Shown here piece by piece: positions 1 through 7,353 of a stretch of DNA of 64,000 nucleotides (positions within the stretch are counted from its first letter, which is position 1; each line of letters begins with the position of its first letter). The stretch lies in assembly GCF_014779715.1 (NCBI RefSeq), contig NZ_JACXYU010000008.1, positions 62,001-126,000 of the forward strand, given 5' to 3'. A program made the position numbers and the translations under genes. Source of the DNA: Streptomyces chumphonensis. GTDB lineage: Bacteria > Actinomycetota > Actinomycetes > Streptomycetales > Streptomycetaceae. Under the pieces are notes generated by a model, which saw only the letters and a program-made list of their open reading frames with translations, did no database searches and had not been told where the DNA came from.

Positions 1-199
1 GTGAACGCCCTTCCGCAGCCGTGCGGGACCCGACCGCCCCGCACGTCGTGACTGCGATGGTTCGCCCCGCGCCTACGTCCGACCTCACCCCGCGCTAACA
101 CCCCGGGGCTTGACAGCACACCCGCCCCGACTCCCCCACATGGCGCACCCGCCGGTGTCCTGCCCGGCGAGCGGACGTCCTCGCCGGATACTCGGCCGC
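1..199. other. Left-edge intergenic region
   Basis: No gene is recognised before the DUF389 start. An in-frame upstream extension to position 110 is open, but it is proline- and arginine-rich and unlike the family, so it was left outside the gene. No convincing promoter or terminator is visible. Confidence 0.4.
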
Positions 200-1204
200 A
201 TGATCAGCGGACTGCGTTCCCGTGTCCTGCCGCCCTCCCAGCGCCGGTCCCTGGACGACCTCGCCCAGGACCTGGACCTCTCCACGGGAGACACCGGAGC
301 CAAACGCTCCGCCTTCTGGACGATGCTGACGCTCTCGGCCGTCATCGCCACCGGCGGCGTCCTGACCGACTCCACGGCGACCGTCATCGGCGCCATGATC
401 ATCGCCCCCCTGTCCACGCCGATCATGGGCATCGCCCTCGGGTCGGTCCAGCAGCGGCGTACCGGAGCGGCACGCACCGTCCTCCTCGCCTGCCTCCTGG
501 TCATCGTGCTCGGGACGCTGCTGTCCGCCGCCCTCCCCGGCGACTACGACCTGCTCTCCAACACCCAGATCGCCTCCCGCACCTCACCGGGCATCATGGA
601 TCTCGTCGCCGCCCTGGCGACCGGCTTCGCCGGTGCGGTCGCCCTGGCCCGTCGGGACGTCGCAGCCGTCCTGCCGGGCGTCGCCATCGCCATCTCCCTC
701 GTCCCGCCCCTGGTCGTCGCCGGCGTCTGCCTGGGCCACCAGTCCGTCTGGCTCGCCCTGGGCGCCCTCGTGCTGTTCGTCTCCAACCTGTTCGCCCTCG
801 TCTTCGGCGGCATGGTCATCTTCGCCGCCCTCGGCTACGGCGGAGCGACCGACCACCGGCGCACCGGCCGACTCGCCCGCCGCACCTACGTCGCCATGAC
901 CACCCTGTTCGCCGTCGTGTTCGTCCCCCTGGCCGCCAACACGGCCCTCACCCTGCTGGTCGACACCTGGACGGCCCGGGCCAAGCAGGCGGCCACCCAG
1001 TGGCTCTCCGACGACCCGGACGCCACCGTCACCGGCGTGGACGCCGTCTCGCGCACGCTGTACGTCCACGTGCGCGTACCGGGCGACCTGCCCCCGATCG
1101 ACGGCCTGCTGGACCGGCTCGACGGACAGGTCCCCGACGGCGTGCCCGTCGTCGTCGACACCACCCGCGGCCGCCGCCTCGACGCCGGCCGCGTCGGCAC
1201 CTGA
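200..1204 (+). CDS. DUF389 family integral membrane protein
   Basis: A 334-residue membrane protein of the DUF389 family (function unknown; fused to or placed next to transport genes in many bacteria). The hallmark segment GAMIIAPLSTPIMGIALG lies near residue 63. Several hydrophobic helices follow up to about residue 260, then a soluble C-terminal tail of about 70 residues beginning near TWTARAKQ. The ATG at 200 is preferred because the conserved part starts just after it; the open frame continues back to 110 without family-like sequence. The gene converges on the EamA transporter, whose open frame runs antisense through most of this gene. Family call is firm; substrate or role is unknown. 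Confidence 0.8.
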   Translation: MISGLRSRVLPPSQRRSLDDLAQDLDLSTGDTGAKRSAFWTMLTLSAVIATGGVLTDSTATVIGAMIIAPLSTPIMGIALGSVQQRRTGAARTVLLACLLVIVLGTLLSAALPGDYDLLSNTQIASRTSPGIMDLVAALATGFAGAVALARRDVAAVLPGVAIAISLVPPLVVAGVCLGHQSVWLALGALVLFVSNLFALVFGGMVIFAALGYGGATDHRRTGRLARRTYVAMTTLFAVVFVPLAANTALTLLVDTWTARAKQAATQWLSDDPDATVTGVDAVSRTLYVHVRVPGDLPPIDGLLDRLDGQVPDGVPVVVDTTRGRRLDAGRVGT

Positions 1205-2113
1205 CCCCCGCCCCCGGCGCACCACCGGACGCCGCACACCGTTCCCGGGCAGACGGCCGTGGGTCACCACCACGCCGAGCACGACCAGGACCGCGCCGGC
1301 CACCTGGGTCCAGGTGACCCGCTCACCCAGCAGGGCCACACCGAGCGCGACCCCGACGACCGGCGTCAGATAGGTGACGGCTGCGGCGTCGGCCGCGCCC
1401 CAGGCGGCGACGACGTTGCTGTTCCAGACGTAGGCGAAGCCGGTGCCGAAGACCCCCAGAACGACCGTGGCCAACACGACGGCGCCGGACGCCTCCCCCA
1501 CCGGGTTCCGATCGAGGAAGGGCGTCGCCGCCAGCATCACCAGGGCCCCCGCGCTCACCTGGACGACGGCGACGGAGAGCCCCGGCAACGCGCGCGGAGA
1601 GACGAAGCGCCGCAGGTAGACGAAGGCGATGCCGTAGCACGCCGTCGCGGCCAGGCAGGCCAGTTGCGCCCCGACCCCGCCGCCCGACCCGGCCCCGAGA
1701 GGATCGAGGACCACCAGCACGCCGGCGAACCCGAGCAGCAGACCGAGGGCACCCCGTCGGGTCAGGCGTTCGGCCGGAAGAAGAAGGACGGACCACGCCA
1801 CCGCCATCAGCGGGGTCGTGGCGTTGTACGTGCTCGCCAGACCGGAGGAGATCCGCTGCTCCGCCCAGGCGAACAGGGCGAAGGGCACGACGCAGAGCAG
1901 CACGGCCACGACGGACAGGTGGCCCCACAACACCGGGTCGCGCGGGACGCGGCGCCGGGTGACCAGAGCGACCACCCACAGGGCGACCGCACCGGACACC
2001 ATCCGGCCCCAGACCACCTGCGCCGGGGACAACCCGTCAAGGCCCACCTTGATCAGCAGGAAGCTCGACCCCCAGGCCAGGGCCAGCAGAACGAACTGGA
2101 CGAAGACCGGCAC
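584..2113 (-). CDS. EamA/DMT-family transporter with run-on C-terminus
   Basis: A drug/metabolite transporter superfamily protein with two EamA repeats and about ten membrane helices, probably a metabolite exporter. It opens with a hydrophobic helix containing LALAWGSSFLLIKVG, and the second repeat contains AAAVTYLTPVVGVALG. Start chosen at GTG 2113, which has GGAGGG just upstream; the frame stays open to 2269 without family-like sequence. A normal member is about 300 residues, so the real protein should end near position 1215. Here no stop occurs until 584 (509 residues), and the last 200 or so residues are antisense to the DUF389 gene. This is either a genuine long convergent overlap or the result of a one-base error near 1205-1240. 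The first 300 residues are the reliable part. Confidence 0.7.
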   Translation of the reverse strand: MPVFVQFVLLALAWGSSFLLIKVGLDGLSPAQVVWGRMVSGAVALWVVALVTRRRVPRDPVLWGHLSVVAVLLCVVPFALFAWAEQRISSGLASTYNATTPLMAVAWSVLLLPAERLTRRGALGLLLGFAGVLVVLDPLGAGSGGGVGAQLACLAATACYGIAFVYLRRFVSPRALPGLSVAVVQVSAGALVMLAATPFLDRNPVGEASGAVVLATVVLGVFGTGFAYVWNSNVVAAWGAADAAAVTYLTPVVGVALGVALLGERVTWTQVAGAVLVVLGVVVTHGRLPGNGVRRPVVRRGRGSGADAAGVEAAAAGGVDDDGHAVGDLSVEPVQQAVDRGQVARYAHVDVQRARDGVHAGDGGVRVVGEPLGGRLLGPGRPGVDQQGEGRVGGQGDEHDGEQGGHGDVGAAGESAGAPVVGRSAVAEGGEDDHAAEDEGEQVGDEQHEGAQGEPDGLVAQADAGDDQGRDEGDGDGDARQDGCDVPTGQGDRTGEAGRQGGDEIHDAR

Positions 2114-2354
2114 GAGCCCTCCACTCCGGCACGGGGCGCGCGTCTCGCACCCTCCCGTCCGAGCCAAACGCACCCCGCCCCCGCAGACCGGCGGATTTCC
2201 GACCTCACCTTCCCCGATCCACGTAGGGCTTCGTCGTCTCAGGGCCGGGGCGACTCCGGCCGAGCCCACAGACCCGGCCCCGCCTCACGCCACACCACGC
2301 ACACCGCGCCGCCGCGTGCGTCGGCGACGATGGATCCACCCGAGGCTACGGCCT

Positions 2355-2726
2355 CTACACGAGGATGTGCAGCTGTTGGAGACCGTGCATCGCAGCGTGA
2401 AACGTGGCTGCGATTGCACGAGCCTCCTCCTCAGTCCGGATCGGCCACATCGAGATGTAGTCAGCTCCGATATTGATCTGCTCCGCGATGCCGCCCAATA
2501 CCAGCGCTTCGGCAGCCGACCGGAGGACGGTCATCGACTGGTCCGGAATAAGGGGCTTGCGGCTGGCCATGGCGTCAAGCTGCACCTTCCAGCGCTGGCC
2601 ATGGCGAGCAATGCACACAAAGATCGCATCGTTGGCCTTGGCCTTCTTGTAGGCAGCGCGGTGGGCCTCCAGTTCACTGCAGTCGGGGATGAGGGCAGCT
2701 TGGAGCGGCATTCCAGGCGTCAGCAT
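2355..2726 (-). CDS. Hypothetical protein (123 aa)
   Basis: A 123-residue soluble protein of unknown function. It has mixed charged and hydrophobic composition, no signal peptide and no membrane segment. The C-terminal half (IRTEEEARAIAATFHAAMHG) looks helical. Base composition is less GC-biased than the flanking core genes, as expected inside the island. Its ATG lies two bases after the stop of the small gene at 2729-2905 on the same strand, so the two are probably translationally coupled. No family was recognised. Confidence 0.5.
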   Translation of the reverse strand: MLTPGMPLQAALIPDCSELEAHRAAYKKAKANDAIFVCIARHGQRWKVQLDAMASRKPLIPDQSMTVLRSAAEALVLGGIAEQINIGADYISMWPIRTEEEARAIAATFHAAMHGLQQLHILV

Positions 2727-2728
2727 GC

Positions 2729-2905
2729 TTACATCGTCGCAGGCGCTTGTGCCTCGATCAGGTGAACGCCCATGCTTGCCGCCCCGATCGGGGGCGTTGG
2801 CATCTCAGGCGGAATCAAGCAGGCGATGCCATCCTGGGCGACGATGAAGAGGACGCCCCTGGTGTCCACAGCGTCAAGCACGCGCAGGGCGCAGACGCTG
2901 ACCAT
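2729..2905 (-). CDS. Small hypothetical protein (58 aa), coupled to next gene
   Basis: Short frame read by hand: 58 residues from ATG at 2905 to TAA at 2729. It contains a hydrophobic, strand-rich stretch (GVLFIVAQDGIACLIPPEMP), plausible as a small folded protein. The TAA is two bases from the ATG of the 123-residue gene, a typical operon arrangement. A weak GAGG lies upstream of the start. Function unknown; it might be the C-terminal remnant of a longer island gene. Confidence 0.4.
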   Translation of the reverse strand: MVSVCALRVLDAVDTRGVLFIVAQDGIACLIPPEMPTPPIGAASMGVHLIEAQAPATM

Positions 2906-3325
2906 CGACTATTGGCCCACCTCGGCAGTCAGCCGCCCCACTGTGGTCGACGCGTCTCCGTCATCGCTCCGCCATCGCCCGGGCCGCCCAGGAAGACGAG
3001 GTGCCACCACACCCCAACCCATGTTCTTGTGTCTGGTCGGCTGCGACGCCGTCACCGAACTGGGAAGACCGGTTGCAAGGCTTCATCGAGGCACTACAGT
3101 CCCGCTCTCGCTGGGCACCGAGTCACAGGCCCGCATGACATGGGGGAAGGCTGTCGATGAGGCGCCACCCCCGAGCTTGCTGCCTCCCGGGTTCGACCAA
3201 GGAAGGCTGGTCGTCGCGTCCGACAGCAACTATCCCGGCCGGACAGGCCTCAATCACCGTTCGCAAGCAGTGACTCGACGACGACACGACTGAGGCCCTC
3301 ACCGACCGGGCCACACCAGCCGGGA
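2906..3325. other. Intergenic / degraded island DNA
   Basis: Several frames are open here on both strands, but none has consistent codon bias, a ribosome site or family-like sequence. I see no gene. Confidence 0.35.
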
Positions 3326-3574
3326 GTGGGAAGGTTCGGATTCCACCTCTTGGCGACAGTGCGCGCACCACCGACGGGTCAGGGAGACAGCCCGGAGGCT
3401 GGACAGGGTGCTGATGATCCGTGCCGAGACGCAAAGGTGCCAAGCGTACGTGTGCACCACCTGCGGCATAGCTGCGCGTCGCGGCTGCTGGCTCTGTCGG
3501 TCGGTGCGCGCTCCACCATGAGGCCGCTCGGGCACAGCACGATCACGATCACGCTGGACGCCTATGCGCAGTGA
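3326..3574 (+). pseudogene. C-terminal remnant of a tyrosine recombinase (integrase)
   Basis: The last 45 or so residues match the catalytic end of phage/ICE integrases: VHHLRHSCASRLLA corresponds to the H-x-x-R box, and LGHSTITITLDAYAQ corresponds to the LGH...Tyr box with the nucleophile tyrosine. Everything N-terminal to about 3435 is unrelated, so the core-binding domain and most of the catalytic domain are missing. It ends about 120 bp before the palindrome and tRNA-Arg-like fragment at 3694-3782, the usual place for an integrase next to its attachment site. It is a decayed gene, not a functional integrase. Confidence 0.65.
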
Positions 3575-3693
3575 TGGGACGACGCTGCGAGCATCCGTTG
3601 CACAGATGCACAACGACCTGGGCTCGACCAAGAGGCGGGGGACGACTCAACCGGGGAGTCCACAGCCTGGGCGGCGATGCCGATGACGCCGAT

Positions 3694-3732
3694 GTCAAAG
3701 GGCCCACCGGTTGAACCGGTGGGCCCTTTGAC
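3694..3732. terminator. 39-bp perfect palindrome, likely terminator
   Basis: Two perfect 19-base arms (3694-3712 and 3714-3732) surround a single G. The stem is GC-rich in the middle and ends in CAAAG/CTTTG. Its right arm runs into the tRNA-Arg-like fragment, the same position as the tRNA terminator at 7921-7951. It is most simply a terminator carried along with the tRNA 3' end. Confidence 0.55.
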
Positions 3733-3782
3733 CTGCTGCGCGCTCGGCAGGTCGAACCAGCAACCTTCTGATCCGTAGCTCT
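3725..3782 (-). repeat. Partial tRNA-Arg(ACG) 3' copy, att-site remnant
   Basis: This segment repeats the 3' flank and 3' half of the intact tRNA-Arg at 7962-8034 (shared run TTTGACCTGCTGCGCGCTCG and continuing). It has small deletions in the T arm and a 7-base deletion beside the anticodon. It lies in the same orientation, as expected for the distal attachment site left when an element inserts into the 3' end of a tRNA gene. The damage implies an old, immobile event. Confidence 0.6.
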
Positions 3783-3946
3783 AGCGGGAACGGTCGCCGA
3801 CGGCCATACCGGCCGCTAGACGACCTCGGACGGGGACTGAAGGGCGACGTCCGTTGCTGCGGTTGCTGTACTTCGCTGCTGTTTGTACGGGCAGCACCCG
3901 CGCCGTGGCCCGGGTTACGCGAACCGCGTCGCCTACTCTCTTCCTC

Positions 3947-4303
3947 ATGGATGACTCGGAGGCCTTCCGTGTGGCGGTGCGAGCGTGCGCAGAGACCATT
4001 GCGAAGGCTGACGCGTCTCCGTACGAACCGGCATTGGAGATCTTGGGTCTCGCCAGTGGTGGGCACCCGATCGACGACGGCGACGAAGCCAGCAACTGGC
4101 TCGTGCTCATCTGGGGTGAGCTGACCGACTGGGTCGAGCTGCGGCCTGCGGAAGCGGACCAGGCCGAGGAGCATATGGTCACGGCCGCCCGTGAATGGCT
4201 GACAATCGAGGGCGAACGAGAAGCTGAGGGGCACTACTTCGACCGTTGGCTGTACGAAATCGTTGGCGTCGAGCGCCGCTCGACGCACAGTGGCCCATCT
4301 TGA
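3947..4303 (+). CDS. Hypothetical acidic protein (118 aa)
   Basis: A 118-residue acidic protein of unknown function (MDDSEAFRVAVRACAETI... with ELTDWVELRPAEADQAEEHM further on). Predicted mostly helical; no signal peptide or membrane segment. The ATG at 3947 is preferred over an in-frame start at 3854, which adds an unlikely basic leader. The stop at 4301-4303 falls inside the tRNA-Ser(UGA) fragment that starts at 4299, so the gene runs exactly to an element boundary. Its last residues may not be original. Confidence 0.55.
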   Translation: MDDSEAFRVAVRACAETIAKADASPYEPALEILGLASGGHPIDDGDEASNWLVLIWGELTDWVELRPAEADQAEEHMVTAAREWLTIEGEREAEGHYFDRWLYEIVGVERRSTHSGPS

Positions 4304-4359
4304 AAACCGTCGTGGCAGCGATGTCACCGTTCGTTCAAGTCCCACCGCCTCCGCCCTGA
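4299..4359 (+). repeat. Partial tRNA-Ser(UGA) 3' copy, att-site remnant
   Basis: Begins at the anticodon loop (TCTTGAAAACCGT) and runs through the variable loop, an altered T arm (GTTCGTTCAAGTCCCAC) and the acceptor end GCCTCCG plus CCCTGA. The sequence upstream of the loop is not tRNA. The same tRNA portion occurs at 53359-53417 in the opposite orientation. Typical of an attachment-site core from the anticodon loop to the 3' end. Confidence 0.65.
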
Positions 4360-4372
4360 CACCAGCGACACC

Positions 4373-4403
4373 GGACCCTGACCAGCACATTCGGTCAGGG
4401 TCC
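4373..4403 (+). terminator. Hairpin terminator after the tRNA-Ser fragment
   Basis: Arms GGACCCTGACC (4373-4383) and GGTCAGGGTCC (4393-4403) form a perfect 11-bp stem with a 9-base loop. It sits 14 bases after the tRNA-Ser-like acceptor end, the normal position for a tRNA terminator. Confidence 0.6.
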
Positions 4404-4754
4404 GTTCTCGATGCACGCCCTCCACACCCGTCCGCACTTCCCCACCACTCCCCGCCCCATCGGGCACGCAAGGGGCACGCCCGCCCGGCCGGTTCCATTC
4501 CACTGGCGCTTAGCATCCGCTGGGGCCCGCCTGAGCCCCAGCCGACGACAGTCAGCCACGACGGCGGGTGCACCGACCGACCAAGCGCGCGCTTCGCTGC
4601 ACCCCCACCGGTATCAGCCACGCTGCTCCAGGCGACCGAGGAGCAGACCGCGTGACGCATCATCCGGCGAGGTGAAGGGCGCATCAACGGCCGTCGCCGC
4701 GCTACCGTGTTGAGATGGCGGTACGCCTGAATAGGGCTTGGGGAAGAGGGGGCT
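4404..4754. other. Intergenic region, no gene seen
   Basis: About 350 bp between the tRNA-Ser-like terminator and the nuclease-like gene. Overlapping open frames have no ribosome site or family-like sequence. The promoter for the next gene must lie here, but no clear -10/-35 pair is seen. Confidence 0.4.
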
Positions 4755-5696
4755 ATGCCACAGAGCGCCAGCAGCAACAAGATCAACCCGCGTGCAAATA
4801 TCGCTCTGGCCGACGCACTCACGGTGATCTTCTGGAACAAACCACCCTTTGCGCGGTATCTCCGGGGGATGTTGCAAGACCACAGCGAGCTTCTGGCGCG
4901 GCTCGACTTCAGCACCACCAAGCGCGAGACCGCTGGCCACCTAGTCGATCTTCTTCGGGCCAATGAAGCCCGGTACCAGGACCTGACCATCAAGCTCATG
5001 CTCGACATCGCGGAGATGAAGCGGTTTTCGAACCTGGAGCAGCAAGTAGACCGGGACGAGATGGTGGCCCGTGCCGAAGCCGCTGTGGCCGAGCTGCGCG
5101 AGTGGACCGAGCTCCAGCGGCACGTCATCCAGGAGCACGAAGACCACTCAGCCACCATTGCCGACAGCGCCAGGCAAGCGGAGAAGGATCGGCTGTTCAA
5201 CGCCGACCATGAGGCCCTGAAGCTACGCTTTTTTGAGATGCACACGTCCAGTGACCCGCACCGGCGCGGCACTGACTTCGAGGACTTCATCAACAAGCTG
5301 TTTGGGCTGTACGACCTCGAGCCCCGGGCGTCGTACAGGCTTGACCATGAGCAGATCGACGGCGCGTTCGCCTACGCCACCGACCACTACGTCCTTGAGG
5401 CCAAGTGGTGGAAGGAGGCCATTGGTCGCCGGGAGCTGGACGTGTTCAAAAGCAACATTGAGCGCAAGGGCAAGAACACGCTGGGCCTGTACATCAGCAT
5501 GAGTGGCTTCACCTCAGATGCCCTGGCCGTCTACAGCTACAGCACACCCTTCATCACGATGGACGGAAGTGACTTCATGGCGGTCCTAGAGCAGCGCATC
5601 CGTCTAGACGACCTGATCGCTCGCAAACGCCAGCACGCCAGCCAGACCGGCCACTGCTACATGCCGGTGTCGGCTATCTTCTCGGGCACTGACTGA
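4755..5696 (+). CDS. Restriction-endonuclease-like (Mrr-type PD-(D/E)XK) protein
   Basis: A 313-residue protein with a C-terminal nuclease-like domain from about residue 175. Landmarks: RGTDFEDFINKLFGLY (helix with the leading acidic residue), then QIDGAF and YVLEAKWWK. This spacing fits the D...ExK core of Mrr/PD-(D/E)XK nucleases that cut modified or foreign DNA. Residues 1-100 form a helical domain (IALADALTVIFWNKPPFARYL...) of unknown role, followed by a coiled coil near 100-150. GGGGAAGAGGGGG precedes the ATG. It stands alone, without methylase or specificity partners, inside the eroded island. That suggests a solitary defence or type IV-like nuclease, but no substrate is shown. The GC bias is lower than in the core genes. 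Confidence 0.6.
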   Translation: MPQSASSNKINPRANIALADALTVIFWNKPPFARYLRGMLQDHSELLARLDFSTTKRETAGHLVDLLRANEARYQDLTIKLMLDIAEMKRFSNLEQQVDRDEMVARAEAAVAELREWTELQRHVIQEHEDHSATIADSARQAEKDRLFNADHEALKLRFFEMHTSSDPHRRGTDFEDFINKLFGLYDLEPRASYRLDHEQIDGAFAYATDHYVLEAKWWKEAIGRRELDVFKSNIERKGKNTLGLYISMSGFTSDALAVYSYSTPFITMDGSDFMAVLEQRIRLDDLIARKRQHASQTGHCYMPVSAIFSGTD

Positions 5697-6103
5697 CTGG
5701 CCGGTTTAGCTCACGTTGAAGCCCCCGATCTCGTGGACCTGGATCACTAGGAAGCCTCCGAGCTGCATGTAGTCCCTCGTTGCGCGGTTCGTGGCGTGCT
5801 CTGGTCAACGACACTGGCAACGTGGCAGAGGCCCCCGACCGGCACACGACGACTGTGCCTGAGCCCTCAGCTTGGGAATTACCGGCTGTTTGGGCGCTAT
5901 TTCAGCGCTAACCTGCACTGATTGCCCTCGTCAGGCCTTCGACGATGGGTGCCCGCGCAACGACAGCGACCGTCACCGCCTGGTGCATCTTTACAGTGGC
6001 CGCATGGAGTCGTTCGGCCCCCTGCTAGTGCTTCGGGCACTACGGAATCCGTGCATGCGACACGGTTCTTCGAGTGAAGCAACCGTGCCCCGCAAGGACA
6101 GAC
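5697..6103. other. Intergenic region, no gene seen
   Basis: Open frames exist on both strands from about 5870 to 6205 but lack a ribosome site and actinomycete codon bias. I see no supported gene. Confidence 0.4.
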
Positions 6104-6132
6104 TTGACGGCAAGTCAGTCTCTGCCTACCAT
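6101..6132 (+). promoter_or_regulatory. Candidate promoter with operator-like dyad
   Basis: TTGACG (6104-6109) and TACCAT (6127-6132) are separated by 17 bases, close to a vegetative promoter. The -35 box lies in the dyad GACTTG-acgg-CAAGTC (6101-6116), which could be an operator. Possible targets are the small gene at 6391 or an RNA ending at the 6276-6333 terminator. Judged by eye only. Confidence 0.35.
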
Positions 6133-6275
6133 CGAACTCACCTCGATGCACTGCCGTATGCGGCGGGCTGTGCGAGGGCGAGTCAGTTGATAATCGAATA
6201 GGCAAGCCCGTTCCAGGCCATCAGTCCATGATGCGCCATGTAGCGGTGCCTCTTTTGGTGAGGCATGGACAAGCT

Positions 6276-6333
6276 AAGTCCGATCTATTTCCGCGTATCC
6301 AACAAATGCGGATATACGATCGGACTTTTTTTT
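6276..6333 (+). terminator. Intrinsic terminator with an eight-T tract
   Basis: Outer arms AAGTCCGATC (6276-6285) and GATCGGACTT (6318-6327), plus inner CGTATCC/GGATA pairing, form a long stem followed by eight T residues. Such U-tract terminators are unusual in Streptomyces-like DNA. The AT-rich surroundings also point to acquired sequence. Confidence 0.65.
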
Positions 6334-6390
6334 GCTTCAAACACCTAAGGAGTGAAAGCGAATCACCCAAACTAAGAGATTGAAGAAAAA

Positions 6391-6534
6391 GTGAATGAAC
6401 TATTCAAGGAAGTTGGGCGGACAGTCCGTTTTGCGATCAAGGATGAGTGTCGGACTGTCCGCCTGAAGGACCTGCTGCTGACGACTGCCATCGTTGCAGC
6501 AGGTTTTGCGGTCCTGGTAACAGCTCTCGTGTGA
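6391..6534 (+). CDS. Small single-pass membrane protein (47 aa)
   Basis: Read by hand: GTG at 6391 to TGA at 6532. A charged, amphipathic N-terminal part (NELFKEVGRTVRFAIKDE) is followed by a C-terminal membrane helix (LLLTTAIVAAGFAVLVTALV). No strong ribosome site is visible (GAAGAAAAA before the GTG). The coding sequence contains a perfect 13-bp inverted repeat (GGCGGACAGTCCG at 6416-6428, complement at 6451-6463), so mRNA folding could affect translation. Size and shape recall small membrane peptides of phages or toxin systems, but no family is recognised. Confidence 0.4.
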   Translation: MNELFKEVGRTVRFAIKDECRTVRLKDLLLTTAIVAAGFAVLVTALV

Positions 6535-6561
6535 TGTAGCTGAAGACCAGGGTGCCATCAG

Positions 6562-6600
6562 CGTACGGCGGGCTGCTGAAATTTCACAGCTCGCCGTACG
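6562..6600. repeat. Inverted repeat, island structured region
   Basis: Arms CGTACGGCGGGCTG (6562-6575) and CAGCTCGCCGTACG (6587-6600) pair with one mismatch around an 11-base loop. It begins the non-coding structured stretch extending to about 6830. Confidence 0.6.
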
Positions 6601-6660
6601 TCTCGCTGGGCGCAGAGCGAGTCGGCGGAGCGACTTTGGGCGGTGGCCTGCCCGGTTTGG

Positions 6661-6759
6661 GATCGAGCATGACTAGGGGGCCATACGCTCGCCAGCGAAC
6701 TTGGGCAGCCTCTGGCCTGCCCGCGTTTTGCCCAAGTGGCCCCCTGGTCTTGCTCGATG
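6661..6759. repeat. Large nested inverted repeat
   Basis: Outer arms of 23 bases (6661-6683 and 6737-6759) pair with about two mismatches. A perfect inner stem ACTTGGGCA/TGCCCAAGT (6699-6707 and 6729-6737) sits inside. The right half belongs to the element repeated at 54259-54380. Confidence 0.6.
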
Positions 6760-6826
6760 AGGGCCCCGAGCCGGGGAGGTGCCTAAAGTCGCGGAGCCGA
6801 CCCCCAGCCACGACGGCGCCCTCTTT
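6699..6826. repeat. Island-shared structured element, copy 1
   Basis: Similar over about 110 bases to 54259-54380. Shared blocks include GGCCTGCCCGCG, GCCCCGAGCCGGGGA and GGAGCCGACC. The inner hairpin CTTGGG/CCCAAG becomes CCTGGG/CCCAGG in copy 2, a compensatory pair change that favours a conserved RNA or DNA structure. A minus-strand frame is also open through both copies, so coding is not excluded. Confidence 0.5.
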
Positions 6827-6959
6827 GACCTTCGCCCTGGTACTCGCTTGCCGTCTGCGCGGGGCGGTGGACCGGGGCGGAGACAGGAGCGGGGGCCCCG
6901 GGAGCCGGGCCGCGCGCGGCGAGCGGAGCGAGCCGCCTTGAAAGACGCAGAGAAAGTTG

Positions 6960-7353
6960 TTACTCAGCGTCGACGCCTGTCGGCCTCGGCGAAGAGTCCG
7001 GCACAGGGTGGTGGGACCCCGGGTCTCGATCGGCGAGTACGAGGAAGGTGACCGGACGGGCTGTCCACACGATGCAGGTGGCGCCCTGGGTGACCGTGAA
7101 GGTGTGCTGCTCGCCGAAGTTGAGGTCGCGGTGGGCGTTGGCGTGTCTGGCTTCGAGCCAGTGCCATGCCTGGGGGCGGGCGGAGTTGTCCAAGGCTGGC
7201 ATGACTGTGCGTAGGGCTACGCGGATCCAGCGGAGGGCCTGGCCGGGGGCTGGCGGTGTCGAAGGTGGCCACGGTGCGGCGTTCACTGCTGGCGGGGCTG
7301 TAGGTGAGGCGTTCGCACCAGATGCCGACAGTCGTAAAGGGCCGGTGGGTCAT
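6960..7353 (-). pseudogene. Frameshifted hypothetical island gene
   Basis: Starts at ATG 7353 (MTHRPFTTVGIWCERLTY...RRTVATFDTAS) and continues, after a one-base shift at a run of five G/C bases (7245-7249), into ALRWIRVALRTVMPALD...NFGEQHTFTVTQGATCIVW. Removing one base of the run gives a single continuous protein of about 130 residues that keeps normal codon use on both sides. Function unknown. Its start overlaps the stop of the upstream frame by 4 bp (ATGA), so the two form an operon. It could be a true frameshift or a homopolymer sequencing error. Confidence 0.5.

Noticed and set aside
2772..3293. A 173-codon plus-strand frame
   Set aside because: Its first part is antisense to the small coupled gene at 2729-2905; the rest is unstructured with no recognisable family.
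5872..6205. Open frames on both strands (109 and 102 codons) in the island
   Set aside because: No ribosome site, weak codon bias, and no protein-like pattern. Left as intergenic.
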